NCBI GenBank assembly: GCA_027578815.1
Contig: JANBTH010000038.1
Span: 1 to 48,581 of the forward strand
DNA length: 48,581 nucleotides
Direction: 5' to 3'
From: Coemansia sp. RSA 1804
Lineage: Eukaryota > Kickxellomycota > Kickxellomycetes > Kickxellales > Kickxellaceae
Shown: piece after piece, positions 1 to 10,013 of the stretch
Layout of the letters: every line of letters begins with the position of its first letter
Position numbering within the stretch: the stretch's first letter is position 1
Translations under genes and position numbers: made by a program
The notes under the pieces: generated by a model
The model's input: the letters and a program-made list of their open reading frames with translations, nothing else
Databases searched by the model: none
What the model was told of the DNA's origin: nothing

Positions 1-2
1 GC

Positions 3-335
3 GTACTCCGCATCGGCGCACCCGTTGGTCCGCCACGCCAGGATCCCCCGCGCATTCGCTACGACCGCACGCCCGAGACCAAGCAGCTGACGAAAAGCCA
101 GCGCCAGACACAGCGCAGGATGCAGAAGCGCCGCGAGGAACGGGCTGAGGCTGCGGCTATCCAGGAGCACCGCTTGCGGCAGCATCGCATGCAGCTTGAG
201 GAGACGCGCTCCCGCGAGCAGTGGGAAAAGGCTAAGCGCGCAAAGGCTAAGCAGCAGCAGCAGCAGCAAGGAAGTCATGGATCTAAAGCCACCGCTGGTC
301 CATCGTTTATTGACGGCAAGCTTATCTGGGACTAA
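3..335 (+). CDS. C-terminal part of an unrecognised basic, coiled-coil protein
   Basis: The reading frame is open from the window edge at base 3 to a TAA at 333-335. It gives about 110 residues of the end of a protein whose start lies outside the window. The visible part is highly charged. It has a basic segment (RIRYDRTPETKQLTKSQRQ) and a long Arg/Glu-rich stretch that should form a helix or coiled coil. A run of six glutamines encoded by CAG repeats follows, and the tail ends in GKLIWD. GC-rich codons match the housekeeping genes further right, so it is probably a real conserved gene. I do not recognise the family. Such Arg/Lys/Glu-rich tails are common in nuclear RNA-processing and ribosome-assembly proteins, but that is only a guess. 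Confidence 0.6.
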   Translation, partial: VLRIGAPVGPPRQDPPRIRYDRTPETKQLTKSQRQTQRRMQKRREERAEAAAIQEHRLRQHRMQLEETRSREQWEKAKRAKAKQQQQQQGSHGSKATAGPSFIDGKLIWD

Positions 336-548
336 TTGACAAGCACATCCTCTCTTTGCTTTGCTTTGCTTTTGTTATTCGATGGTCTGCATTAATGTCT
401 TGTTTCTGTAGCTTCAAATCTACAGTTTTATCCTCTATGGCTATTCATTTTATTTGATATAGCAAAAGAGCCGATGCAAAGAAGAAAAATAAAAGAGAAC
501 TGAAAAATGTTATGACATCCTCTTGTGACTAAGCACCATGTCATATTA
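336..548. other. Convergent 3' intergenic region
   Basis: This AT-rich spacer lies between the 3' ends of the 1-335 gene and the minus-strand F-box-like gene. It contains a short TTTGC repeat (tctttgctttgctttgct) near 353-371. Its right part is similar to 2755-2834, so the duplicated F-box unit includes part of its 3' flank. Confidence 0.5.
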
Positions 549-2060
549 TCATGGATTTTTAAACATGACATATTCCAATGACCTTAAGATTTTAGCTATT
601 GAATCTTCAAACACTCTGTGTACTTTATCCGGATTCTCCTCGTCATGGTTACCTAAGCCATACATCATCGTCTTGACCTTTGTCTCAATCGGAGCAATGG
701 AGCCATCTTGGATTTCTGGAATAACAAATGAACCGTCTTTCATATCACTCAGTTTGATGCAATAAGCCTCTAGTTTTCTTAGATTGGGTAGGCTTGATCC
801 AATGAGCTCCAGCAGGTTAGATAAAGATACTGGATTATATGTTTTCAGCCTTGTTACTCGTGGCCAGTAGATGCGTTGCACTTCTGATGTTGATATCTCT
901 CGATTCACATGTGCCTCTACTGCAGAACATTTTAACTCATCAATGGCTTGCAAATCATTTGCAACTTCCATGATATCAGCTTCTTTATTTGCAGTAGTAT
1001 TTTTACAATGCTTTTCAAACACATATTTGGTTGCATTTGATATGCTAAATCCATAGAATTCAAACTCAATATTATCCATATCTGACATGACAAACTTGCT
1101 GAGTGTTCTATGCGTGGAAATTGAAGCCATTAAGGAGCAGCCAAGTGGACAAAGCATAGCTACCTTTAAGTACACGAGTCTTGGAACCTCTAATGTGTAG
1201 GCAAACCTATTACCTGGCATAAACAGCCTATTTTGATGATCTATTCCAGATGAACTATAACTAAACATATGAATCGACATGAACTCAAGAGCTGGAAAAC
1301 GAAGAACACCAGAGGCATCAGATTTTCCATTATAAAAGGCGCTCCAATTAAATGAATCTTTAACACATGTTAGCTTTAGCTTTGTCAAATTATCCACATT
1401 TATTTTTGGAAGAACTGTTGGATCACATGCCCAACTTTGTGTAAATTTGGATAGAAACTTACTAAAACAAACATCTGAATTTATTGCCATTGGGCTTGCT
1501 GTCACCTGCGTTAGTTGTGGTGCATATAGTTTGAGTAAAGTAGACTCAAATGTAATCAATGTGTCATCTTCGGTGTCATTTTCAAAATGTAATGATGAAA
1601 TGTTTGGAAGTAGCGCATATAAATTTCTTGCCATTTCTGTGTAATCATTATCTGGTGCCGGAAGCTCTTCTTCCTCAAAATCAGTAAATAAGCCATATGC
1701 ATTAAAAGTTAATGATAAATTCACGACATTGACAAGCATACCCTTAACCGATTTAAGCTTCTCCAAAGTCTTCTCTAGATCTTTCCCAGGGCCATTAACT
1801 GTATAACTTATTGTAATATCTACTGTCCGTGGATACTGTTTCATATGATGTGTCAATATATCAATATTAGTCCATAATCCATTATAAGCATTAATATATA
1901 TGGTATTAAAAATTATTGGTAATGCAAGCTGTCGCCATTTTTGACAAACTGAAAGAATGTTTGTAGGTCTTTTACCATAGTATTCCATGTAAGCCTCTTT
2001 CTCGCAGTAAGGCTTGAGAATAGCAAGAAGAACATCAGTTGGAAGGCTGTTGATATGCAT
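549..2060 (-). CDS. F-box-like / leucine-rich repeat protein
   Basis: This complete 503-residue reading frame starts at an ATG (2058-2060). The N-terminus (MHINSLPTDVLLAILKPY, then LSVCQKWRQLALPIIF) matches the general F-box pattern: an L-P-x-x-V/L-L core followed by C-x-x-W-R-x-L-A. The rest has spaced Leu-rich segments such as LTKLKLTC, LPNLRKLEAYC and VPRLVYLKV, like the irregular LRRs of fungal F-box proteins. By family analogy it would bind Skp1 in an SCF ubiquitin ligase and select a substrate, which cannot be predicted here. It is AT-rich, unlike the flanking housekeeping genes. A truncated copy lies just upstream at 2835-3536, so this is an expanding gene family. The F-box call rests on motif shape only, so confidence is moderate. 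Confidence 0.6.
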   Translation of the reverse strand: MHINSLPTDVLLAILKPYCEKEAYMEYYGKRPTNILSVCQKWRQLALPIIFNTIYINAYNGLWTNIDILTHHMKQYPRTVDITISYTVNGPGKDLEKTLEKLKSVKGMLVNVVNLSLTFNAYGLFTDFEEEELPAPDNDYTEMARNLYALLPNISSLHFENDTEDDTLITFESTLLKLYAPQLTQVTASPMAINSDVCFSKFLSKFTQSWACDPTVLPKINVDNLTKLKLTCVKDSFNWSAFYNGKSDASGVLRFPALEFMSIHMFSYSSSGIDHQNRLFMPGNRFAYTLEVPRLVYLKVAMLCPLGCSLMASISTHRTLSKFVMSDMDNIEFEFYGFSISNATKYVFEKHCKNTTANKEADIMEVANDLQAIDELKCSAVEAHVNREISTSEVQRIYWPRVTRLKTYNPVSLSNLLELIGSSLPNLRKLEAYCIKLSDMKDGSFVIPEIQDGSIAPIETKVKTMMYGLGNHDEENPDKVHRVFEDSIAKILRSLEYVMFKNP

Positions 2061-2834
2061 TCTTGATAAATGTGTGCAGCTATAGAATGTAAGAATATAA
2101 TAATTGACAAATTTTGAAGCAAAAAATGAATTGGAAAGGAAAAAACTGTTATCCAGGTTGACATCCCTTGAATGAAATAAATGGCTGAAGTGTGTTTTAT
2201 AAACAAGTAAATATTTCTTTTGTAATTACAAAGGCTGACATAATTGACAGACTTTCATGAATCTGCTTCTGGTTTGTGACAGAGATGTATTTATATTGGT
2301 AAAGTTTTGTTTTCTTGAATCTGCAAAATACCCAACATTTCCAGAAACATTTAATTAAAGGTTTCACTGTCTTGACATCACTATAATATTTAGACTAAAC
2401 AGTTTTCTTTGTACAGAGCACATATTAAGTGCTGAAAATAGATAATAAAGCTAATAAATCATAAGGAGTAGAAAAGTAAAGTAAATGGTAAACTTAAGTA
2501 CAATATCGCAATATAAGGCTGAATTGTGTGAAAATAAAATAGAAAAAAGACAACCAAAGGTTAATAAGGTTACAAGGCACCCACATCAATTTTAGAGGTT
2601 TTTCTAATTTATAGTATAATACTCTTCAGTTTTCTAGTTTAAAGTTTTCACTCTGCATTTCCTGTGTGTAAGGATTTCAGGCTGTTGGAAGGTAAGAAGA
2701 GACTTACCAATGGATGCAAGGTAAAGACTTTTGCTTTCTTATGTTACATGGCAAAACAACAATGCAAATAGAGAAAAAGAAAACTAAACTAAAAAATGTT
2801 ATGACACCCTCTTAAGACTAAGCATCATGTCATA
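2061..2834. other. AT-rich spacer between F-box gene and its truncated copy
   Basis: No open frame of note was found. The left end should hold the promoter of the minus-strand F-box-like gene. The right end (about 2755-2834) repeats the 3' flank of that gene, including the block aaaaatgttatgacaccctc, and marks the edge of the duplication. Confidence 0.5.
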
Positions 2835-3536
2835 TTACCATGGCTTGCCAAAGCCAATATATTCCAATGACTTTAAGATTTTAGCCATTGACTCCTCAAA
2901 CACCTTGTGTACTTTATCTGGAACCCCTATATCATATTCACCCAGACCATACACAAATGACTCGACCTTTGATTTGATTGGGGTAATGGAGCCATCCTGG
3001 ATTTCTGGAATAACAAGTGTATTGTCTTCCATATCACCCAGCTTGATATGATATGCTTCTAGTTTTTTTAGGTTGGGTAAGTTTGACCAGACAAGCTCCA
3101 GCAAGTCAGGTAAAGGTATCAAATAGTATATGCTCAGTCTTGTCACCTGTGGCCAATAAATGTGTTGCATTTCCAATGTTGATATCTCTCGATCTACATA
3201 TGCCTCTATTGCAGAACAGTTAAACCCATCAATTGTTTGCAAATCATCTGCTAGTTCAAGGATATCAGCTTCTTTACTTCCACTGGAACTATCATAATGC
3301 TCTTCAAATATGAGTTTGGTTGCATCTGATATGCTAAATCCATAAAATTTAAACCTAGTATTGTAGCTGTTTGCCATGACAAATTTACTGAGTGTCCTAG
3401 GCGTGGAGATTGAGGCTAGTAGAGAGCAAGTAAGTGGACAAAAAACTTTTACATTCAAGTAAAGGAGTCTTGGGACCTCCAACATGTAGGAAAACCTATT
3501 ACTTGGAATAAACATATCTACATCACCATCCATCAT
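2835..3536 (-). pseudogene. 5'-truncated tandem copy of the F-box-like gene
   Basis: The 233-residue frame aligns along its whole length with the last 220 or so residues of the 549-2060 protein. Shared blocks include NRF-Y-LEVPRL, SISxxRTLSKFVM, YGFSIS and VIPEIQDGSI, followed by PI-K/TKV and a common C-terminus. The F-box and the first half of the protein are missing. Similarity starts abruptly near 3510-3536, shortly before the hairpin cluster at 3590-3920. An ATG happens to open the frame (3534-3536), so a short protein could be made, but the loss of the Skp1-binding part argues for a truncated duplicate. Many codons differ between the copies, so the duplication is not recent, yet no stop codon has accumulated. 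Confidence 0.7.
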
Positions 3537-4554
3537 ATGGAATTCAACTAAATGTATAAAAATATTGTTTTAAATTAAGGGATCTGCCCTCAAGTCTCTG
3601 AAAGAGACATCTTTTGGTAGCCTGCACCGAAAGTGGGGGCGGATCCCGAGGGAGGTTTCGGTGCAGAAACCTGCTATTTATTATTTTTATTAAAAATGAT
3701 TAATAGATAGTTTACAATGGAGTTCCATAGTTACAGGGATAATCAGAATATGGGTTGGCCTTTGGCCAACCTGCACAGACAAGGTGTCCGGTTAAAGCCC
3801 TTCAGGGCCACGCTTTATTATCAGTAAAAAGTAGATAAAAGAAAGAAAATCTCACAATGCCTCATTGGATCCCTTTGTCCTTTGAGAAGACACGCGCGAC
3901 GCCCTTTTCACACAGGGATGGGAAACAAGTGGAAAAAGAAAGAAACTAAGAAATGAGTGAAAAGAAAAGAAAAGTTAAGAAATAGGGTGGGTTACCTTGT
4001 CTGGAGGATTGTTTAAGATGAAACTGTAAAACAATTGAAATATTTCTATTAAGCAGCTTACTTTTGCAAGGCTTTTTGCCATGTGACAGTTTTTCTGGTT
4101 ATCAAAAATAACAAGAGTCAATTAATTAGATCCTTTCATTTCCAATGGTTTCCAGGAATGGTCTTTTCAACCAACAAAGCCAATAATGCTTTTCAATGTG
4201 AAAAAAGCTATTGCAATAATATGTTGCTCTGTAATTTCAAATATCTTTCTATGCCATGCTTGTATTTGCAGCACATGTTTTAGCTGTGCTTGCAGCTTGT
4301 GACAACATCTGTGTTTTCATGTGCTTTGAGCAGAGATCAAATCTAAAGGGTATTTAGCTGTAATTACAGCAGGCCTGGTAACAAGGAAGTAAACCACCTT
4401 TACCATGGCACCCGCAAGCTATTACTTTTATTTTTAGTTTATTTTTGGTTATATTTATTTGGTAAACAAGAAAAATACTATACTCAAAGTTCCTCTTTCT
4501 CCTCAGTCTAGTTCTTTACACAATTTCTGTACCAAACACAAGTCAATACTGTTT
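3537..4554. other. AT-rich intergenic region with hairpin cluster
   Basis: No supported gene was found. The segment 3590-3920 holds a set of short perfect inverted repeats, annotated separately. The stretch 3925-3990 is purine-rich (gaaaagaaaagaaaag). The remainder is ordinary AT-rich sequence. Confidence 0.5.
3594..3808. repeat. Cluster of four GC-rich hairpins
   Basis: Four perfect inverted repeats lie within 215 bases. GTCTCT-gaa-AGAGAC is at 3594-3608. An 11-bp stem CTGCACCGAAA / TTTCGGTGCAG has arms at 3622-3632 and 3656-3666. GGTTGGCC-ttt-GGCCAACC is at 3753-3771, and GCCCT-tc-AGGGC is at 3797-3808. They stand in otherwise AT-rich DNA. Stem-loops separated by AT-rich spacers resemble the GC clusters or double-hairpin elements of fungal mitochondrial DNA, so a nuclear insertion of mitochondrial DNA is one explanation. 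A decayed mobile element is another. Confidence 0.55.
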
Positions 4555-4749
4555 TTACTTTTTTGATGACACAGATTTGTTATTTTTATGTTCATTCCAC
4601 TTTCTGTTCAGTATGACATATTCTCCACGTGTTGCCTTAAATGGCTTTCCTTTACCAATTGTAATCATATACTTTCCATCATTAATTTGCTCACTATATA
4701 AAGGCTTAGACCCATCATAGTTAGTAACATTACTATTAGAGCTTGGCAT
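4555..4749 (-). CDS. Possible small hypothetical protein (64 aa)
   Basis: An ATG-initiated frame of 64 residues ends at a stop at 4555-4557. The protein is hydrophilic, with a central YMITIGKGKPFKATRGEYV segment that could form beta strands and a Lys/Ser-rich tail. There is no signal peptide and no known domain. Its length is within what chance allows in AT-rich DNA, so it is a weak candidate. No other copy is present in the window. Confidence 0.2.
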   Translation of the reverse strand: MPSSNSNVTNYDGSKPLYSEQINDGKYMITIGKGKPFKATRGEYVILNRKWNEHKNNKSVSSKK

Positions 4750-5692
4750 AACTAAAGCAGTTGAATTTGACTATTTTCTATTTATTGGTTGTTGGTGTTA
4801 GTCAATGGTTATGATGTGAATAGTTCTTAAGAGAATAAAAAATGAAACATCTATCAGATGATCCAAAAAATTATTAATTAAAAAGTGTACATTGTATCAA
4901 TAGAAGCATTCTTGTTAACATGACTTCAATGTTGTTCAGCATTGTTTAAAAGATTATAAACAAACACAAACACTGTTTTGTCGGCACATGAGAGGGGTGG
5001 AACAAGTTGGTTATAACCTTTGCCTGAATCCTATTTACAGTCAGATCCATCTAGTTTTATACACTAGGGCATATTTAAAAAGATAACCCAGATAGATATG
5101 TGGAACCTGGATTGGTTAGATATATATATGGACTTGAAAAAGCCACATAATACAAATGAAATTATTGTTATAACATTATCTCTGGCCAATTACATGTTTA
5201 ACATACAGGTAGTATTGCAAGAGGCTTGTGAGTTTAAGAAACTATACTTTATCTTTCAGTTTTTTGAATACTATTTATTTTTAAGTAGCTTCTGCTGCTC
5301 TGCAAATAGCATAAATAAAGGACAAAGTCTAAATTTGTATTGTTAGTGGCAGTAATATGGTTTGCCATAATGTTTGTGTTTAGACAATAATTATTCTAAA
5401 ATGGTAACTGGTATAATATATCTGTGTTGGGTGGGGAGTTCAGTTTATTTGCTTAAGGTAGTGTGTGGCATTTCTGGTGTCACTTTTCATTTATAGTCTG
5501 TACTCTGCAACACAAATCCCCGCAATAACAAATGTTACCTAAACTCTGCCATCATCATGCGAATATTGTCTCAACATCGTATGAGAATTCTTGCTACTTG
5601 GTCCAAGTTTGCTTTTCCTACTCATGCTATTTATTAATTTAAGACATTTAGTTCTAAAGCTATTGAGAACGCACATACACACATGAACCAAA
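4750..5692. other. AT-rich intergenic region
   Basis: Only short AT-rich frames occur here and none has family features. The right end (about 5540-5692) lies downstream of TFB1 and may hold its 3' untranslated region or a terminal exon. Confidence 0.4.
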
Positions 5693-7543
5693 CTAAGCAG
5701 CAATGGAGGAAGAGTGAGAAAGAGAAGGAACGTCACCACGCATGCGACTGATAAACGCAGTCTTACCTGATTCAAGGGAATCAGTAATGGGCAGTAACAT
5801 CCTTTCGACGGTAGCCCCAAGCGCGGCGTTCTTGCTCTCAATAGCATTCGCACGGATAATTGTCTCGCGGATACGGTTTTCAACGCCAGCAAGGGCATTT
5901 ACAATCTTCTCTGCCTTTTGGCGCCGCTCAACAGTTAGTGGCAGCCGCAGAAGCGCCCACAGATGCCGCAGCATCTCAGTACCCGCGCCATGGCACTCTG
6001 CAATAGCTGTAGTAATCTCCTCGGGGATACCCAGCTCCTCTATCCTGTTTGGGCGACTCTGCGCAGCAAGCTTGTGGACAGCTCCAAGCATGCTAGCCAT
6101 TGTGGTCTGCGGGTCTCCGCAGCCGTCGAGCGGACGTGCAATATCGAAATTCACGCGCAAGGCGGCACGGATCGACTCAGAATCCGTTGGTTTGCCACTG
6201 CTTGCAGATAATATGTCCACACCACCATTTTCTTCTTTCATAAGGCTCGTGAAATATCTGGATCTGTCCTGGATGTTCAGTTTGACGCGCTTTTCGGGAG
6301 CGTGCTCGCGCAGATCGCTAAGCGTAGTCGCCTGCTCCAATGCCCTATCGGCGGCCTTATGGTCAGACGCCAACACTATTCCACGCTTGCTATTCAAAAC
6401 CGACTGCAAAACAAGCTCCGAATGGTGGTTGAATCTGCGGATCAGAGACAGTTTACTATCCCGTGTAGTGGGACGCATAGTGAAATCGGGGGCATTCCCA
6501 GTCTCCACGCTATCTTCCTCGGTGCGCGTCAGATCCAGTAGTCTTGACAAGTAAGCAAAATCAAATCTGGCCGAATTTCCAAAGACCACATCCTCTTCCT
6601 GCGTGCAACGGTCAAAGATCGGATCGCGACTGCCTCTTCCCGACGAATCCGACGACCGACCGCGGTTGAGAAACTGTGAGGCCACAAACCGTTTCCAAAA
6701 CACCTTCTCGCTGACCTTGTGTGGAACATTATCCACGTAGGCGCGCTTCACTTGTGGGAACTCCTTGAATATGCGTCGTGCGATGTTTGGCGTAATCGTG
6801 TATTTAAAGTTACCAGACTCTTGTGTACTGGGCGTCAGATCTAACCAGGCCGATGTTTCGCCCTTCCGCAGCCGCGACTGAATGGCCTGTGTCTCTAGAA
6901 TATGCTTACGTGTGCTCCAAAACTCGTCCTCGGATATGAGGCCAGAAATCACCAGACTCTTGTGCACTTTGGATAGCTCAATGTTCTTTGCCAATACTTC
7001 CTCGCGTAGCTTTATTTCCTCAGCCGACGCAGGCACTGCGCCAATCTTTACGTTGCCAAACCGGTTGCTATCGCCCTCACCACCAGTTGCCTCGCCACCT
7101 GCTTCGCTGCCTCCCTGCGTACCTTGTTGCTGCCTCTGTTGTTGTTGCTGAGCTGGCTGCTGAGCTCCTTGTTGGCCAGAGGCACCACCACCCTGCTGGG
7201 CTCTCCTGTTGGTAATAACAGAATACTCCCCCACATACTTTTCACGTTCAGCAATAGCAGCGTCCTTGTCGGCCGTTTTCCAAGTAAACGTCGGCTTAAT
7301 AGAAGGCGAGGCATCGGACGCGGAACCAGCTGCAACAGCATATATCCGCAACATCACCTTTTTAGCCTCTGCTTTGCTCACTTGCTGAATACGGAAATTC
7401 TCGTGTAGGATCTCAATTGCTGGCGTCTCAGACCCGGCCTTGCACCAAGCTAGTCGTTTGGTTGTGAAATACAGCACGCCATCTTCCTTGTTGCTAACGG
7501 TTTCAGAAGTATGTTTAACGATTTCACCAGGCAAGAGAATCAT
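5693..7543 (-). CDS. TFB1: TFIIH core subunit Tfb1 / p62
   Basis: This is the general transcription and nucleotide-excision-repair factor TFIIH subunit p62/Tfb1 (GTF2H1 family), nuclear. Translation from the ATG at 7541-7543 gives 616 residues and places a PH-like domain at the N-terminus (GVLYFTTKRLAW, then MLRIYA). Two BSD domains follow, recognised by FWSTRKHILE and VFWKRFVASQFLNRG, the latter preceded by the Tfb1-typical KRAYVDNVP. A Gln/Gly-rich linker encoded partly by CAG repeats separates the PH-like domain from the first BSD. PDFTMRP matches the motif PDFTMQP of the yeast protein. The frame stays open upstream of the ATG but only through non-ATG codons in AT-rich sequence, so I reject the longer form. 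The last residues are uncertain: TCAG/GTAAGA at 5770-5761 is a good splice donor, and a pyrimidine-rich CTTAG acceptor lies 74 bases further on, at the current stop. Confidence 0.9.
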   Translation of the reverse strand: MILLPGEIVKHTSETVSNKEDGVLYFTTKRLAWCKAGSETPAIEILHENFRIQQVSKAEAKKVMLRIYAVAAGSASDASPSIKPTFTWKTADKDAAIAEREKYVGEYSVITNRRAQQGGGASGQQGAQQPAQQQQQRQQQGTQGGSEAGGEATGGEGDSNRFGNVKIGAVPASAEEIKLREEVLAKNIELSKVHKSLVISGLISEDEFWSTRKHILETQAIQSRLRKGETSAWLDLTPSTQESGNFKYTITPNIARRIFKEFPQVKRAYVDNVPHKVSEKVFWKRFVASQFLNRGRSSDSSGRGSRDPIFDRCTQEEDVVFGNSARFDFAYLSRLLDLTRTEEDSVETGNAPDFTMRPTTRDSKLSLIRRFNHHSELVLQSVLNSKRGIVLASDHKAADRALEQATTLSDLREHAPEKRVKLNIQDRSRYFTSLMKEENGGVDILSASSGKPTDSESIRAALRVNFDIARPLDGCGDPQTTMASMLGAVHKLAAQSRPNRIEELGIPEEITTAIAECHGAGTEMLRHLWALLRLPLTVERRQKAEKIVNALAGVENRIRETIIRANAIESKNAALGATVERMLLPITDSLESGKTAFISRMRGDVPSLSHSSSIAA

Positions 7544-7719
7544 ATCAAGGGAGCAAATAATAGTATAATTACACGAAAGCAATAAAGAAAAGAATGTATT
7601 GACAAAACACAAAATTCAAAAGCTGCGTAAAGAGGTAGCGACCTTGCACAGAAACAACTACTGATTATACTAATCTCATCAGATCAGCTATAATCAATGC
7701 ACGATAATCGCCAGGCTGG
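7544..7719. promoter_or_regulatory. TFB1 upstream region
   Basis: This AT-rich upstream region of the minus-strand TFB1 gene lies before the start of the tandem repeat unit. I see no clear TATA box. Confidence 0.3.
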
Positions 7720-8285
7720 AGGAGGATGGGCGCTGCCCAGTACGTCATGCTGAAAACGAGGATATCAGATACTGCTTTCTAGAATATCCGCGTATTCATC
7801 GCTTTTGGTGCTTGGTCGAGGAGTATCTCAAGTCTTCCTCAAGACAAATCGTTTCCTGGACAGAATACAGAATCAACGTGGACAAAGTTGTCTTTGGTTT
7901 TGATGAATGGTCAAGCACTTTGCCAAACGTAGAAATATTATATGAACTAGTTGTATGAAAGATTTCTATACTCATAAATAAGAATCCCTGGACAACTCAA
8001 TGCTTATGTCTCAAGCAATGTTTGCACGCTGGAGGAAAATAGTAATAGAACGTATTATTTACGACTTCTATGCTGCGCATAGCCACTCAAGCAACTCTTT
8101 TCAGGAAGGTTGGCTTAATGTCGACACCTCCTGGTTCCAGTTTGAACCAGGCGGAGCCAGTCAGCTGGACAAGCTGACCATTGCCCTATCTTCTTTTCAA
8201 AACATTGCTTTACAGTCTCTCCAAGAACACACTTTCAATGCAGGCGGTCCGAATTGCCATCATTGCGTTTCTTTATCATAAATTT
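7720..8285 (+). pseudogene. Decayed coding relic, unit 1
   Basis: From about 7832 a plus-strand frame reads WCLVEEYLKSS and then INVDKVVFGFDEW up to a TGA. The same words recur in unit 3 (EYLDSSSS, then IDVDKVIFGFDEW), so this was once a coding sequence. A second open stretch, 8000-8281, is also related to unit 3 DNA (tttgaaccaggcggagccag against tttgaaccaggcagaatcaa). The frame is broken by stops and has no intact start. The Leu/Trp-rich text is loosely like the ends of F-box/LRR proteins, but the parent family is not certain. Confidence 0.55.
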
Positions 8286-8617
8286 TTTTGTTTACTTGTG
8301 TGACTCCAGTGAGCAAAATGTTGGAACTCTAGATATAGACCCAACATATTCAACAGGTAATAAATAAACGCTCTTAGAAAAATGAACCTTTGAGCTACAA
8401 CTTTAATAAATTGTGACCAAATCCCCTGTAAACCATGACTACACTAGCTTTATAATTTGATATCCAACGACATATTCAGACTTTTATTGCTTAACTGAGT
8501 TGTTGCCTGAAGAAACAAAAAGTAAAAATAAAAGCCTAAAAATTATTTACAAACAAAGAAAGCCGCTTCTTATTTCTCTCTCTGATACCCAGCTCTGTTG
8601 CGTAGTTACGTTACGTG
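8286..8617. other. Spacer between unit 1 relic and its small ORF
   Basis: About 330 bases of AT-rich sequence contain no gene. The part from about 8437 onward is repeated in unit 2 near 9845-10013. The part before that is missing from unit 2 because of the deletion. Confidence 0.5.
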
Positions 8618-8779
8618 CTATTTTTTACTCTGTATCTCATTATGTTCAGCATTATGAACATTTATTGTGTTTACTCTTGGAAATTTATATATGTACGAGG
8701 GTCCATTTGGCTCAATTATTGGGGCGCCGTGTTCCTTGTAATATCCTAGTACCTTTGTTACTAATTCGTCGTTCACCAT
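8618..8779 (-). CDS. Small rapidly changing protein, unit 1 copy
   Basis: The first ATG of the frame (8777-8779) gives 53 residues. The same frame is open a further 56 codons upstream to 8947, where a TAG precedes a TTG. Either translation starts at the internal ATG, or the upstream part is an exon whose acceptor is the CTCATAG at that point. The unit 2 copy (10014-10352) keeps the whole frame open. About 22 residues differ across some 107 aligned positions, mostly in the C-terminal half, while only a few silent changes are seen. There is no recognised domain. It could be a fast-evolving small gene or a relic that has escaped stop codons. Confidence 0.35.
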   Translation of the reverse strand: MVNDELVTKVLGYYKEHGAPIIEPNGPSYIYKFPRVNTINVHNAEHNEIQSKK

Positions 8780-8947
8780 GATTAATTCTGTGTTCTTATT
8801 TAGATGAGAATGCTTTAGATAATTGTTGTTGCTTTTCTTCTCGGTTAGAACGTGTTCTGAGCAGCAGTTTATATATGCTGGAGAAGAGACATTCGTTTTT
8901 ACGAGGTGTAGCTTATCAAATGTTTCCGCAACAAATATACGTGACAA

Positions 8948-10013
8948 CTATGAGCTTAAAATATCCATTAATTAAACCGATATTCAGAATTTTGAGAATC
9001 CTGTACGTTAATTATCTGTGTTAGTACACACATCCTACTTTCCAAAGCTACACATAACGCGGAATTTTACTGTGAGGAATTTTCATTTTTGGGGAAATGA
9101 ATCTTTTCTTTCTTTCTGCATTTATTTACCGCATCTTTCCGAAGATTAAGACAATGCTATTGGAGGTTGGTGGGCATAAATAAAGTATTCCCTTCGAGAC
9201 TGCTTTTCCGCATATAAAAAACGCACACACATATCTGCATTTAATGAATAATTTAATTAACATAGCGGTTGGGAAACGCTTTGGGTTATTTAAGAACTAC
9301 AACAGATGCCATCGGATTGATTAATAAAAATACGAATTCGGAAAAACATATGGGAAGAGCATTTATTAAAATTATTGACACGGTTGCGTTTAGCTTATCC
9401 GCACTGAATTAATTCAAGAATAAGTGGTTTCCGTATGGCTAGGACTTTGACAAAGGTAAACTAAAGTCTAACCATAAAGCAGTCGTCACAAGAGATGGAA
9501 ATTACTAAACCCAACGCACATTTCAATTAATCACGCATATTATTAAATTATTAACCGTATTGATATAAACTGAATCTAGAAACAGAATCTGTAATCAGCT
9601 AATTACTGTTTAGATTGTCTAGTGATTACTACGTAAATTTATTTACAAAATACAACCAATGCGTAAGAGGATGGGCGCTGCCTAGTATGTAATGCTAGAA
9701 ATAAAGATATCCAACACCACCTTTGGAATGTCCGCGTATCAAACGCCTTTATTACAGCTGGACGAGCTTTTAAGTTTTTTTTACTGGATAAACCGTTTCT
9801 AGAACAGAATTCAAAATTGAGGCGGACACGGATATCTTTGGATTACACTAGCATTATGATTTGATATGCAGCGGTAGATTTAGACATTCATTGTTTAACC
9901 AAGTTGTTACTTGAAGAGACAAAGTGTAAAGATAAAAGCCTAAAAATTATTTACAAACAAAGAAAGCCGTTTTTATTGCGGTTTCACACACCTAGCTCTG
10001 ATATCAAGACATA
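8948..10013. other. Repeat unit 1 flank and start of unit 2
   Basis: No gene is supported. The part 8948-9655 is nearly collinear with 10353-11050, and TATAAAA occurs near 9216 in the word gcatataaaaaacgcacaca, which is shared by both units. From about 9660 the shortened relic of unit 2 begins (gaggatgggcgctgcc) and ends near 9865. Confidence 0.5.

Noticed and set aside
4083..5346. Small AT-rich frames at 4083-4283 and 5098-5346
   Set aside because: They have no domain, no conserved copy, no promoter signal and chance-level length.
7544..7612. Longer TFB1 N-terminus starting at a TTG
   Set aside because: The extension is AT-rich, has no ATG and precedes the PH-domain start. It is upstream sequence.
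8940..9040. Intron with TACTAAC-ACAG upstream of the unit 1 small ORF
   Set aside because: The branch word is not kept in unit 2 (GTTGAC), and the frame after that acceptor meets stops before the ORF.
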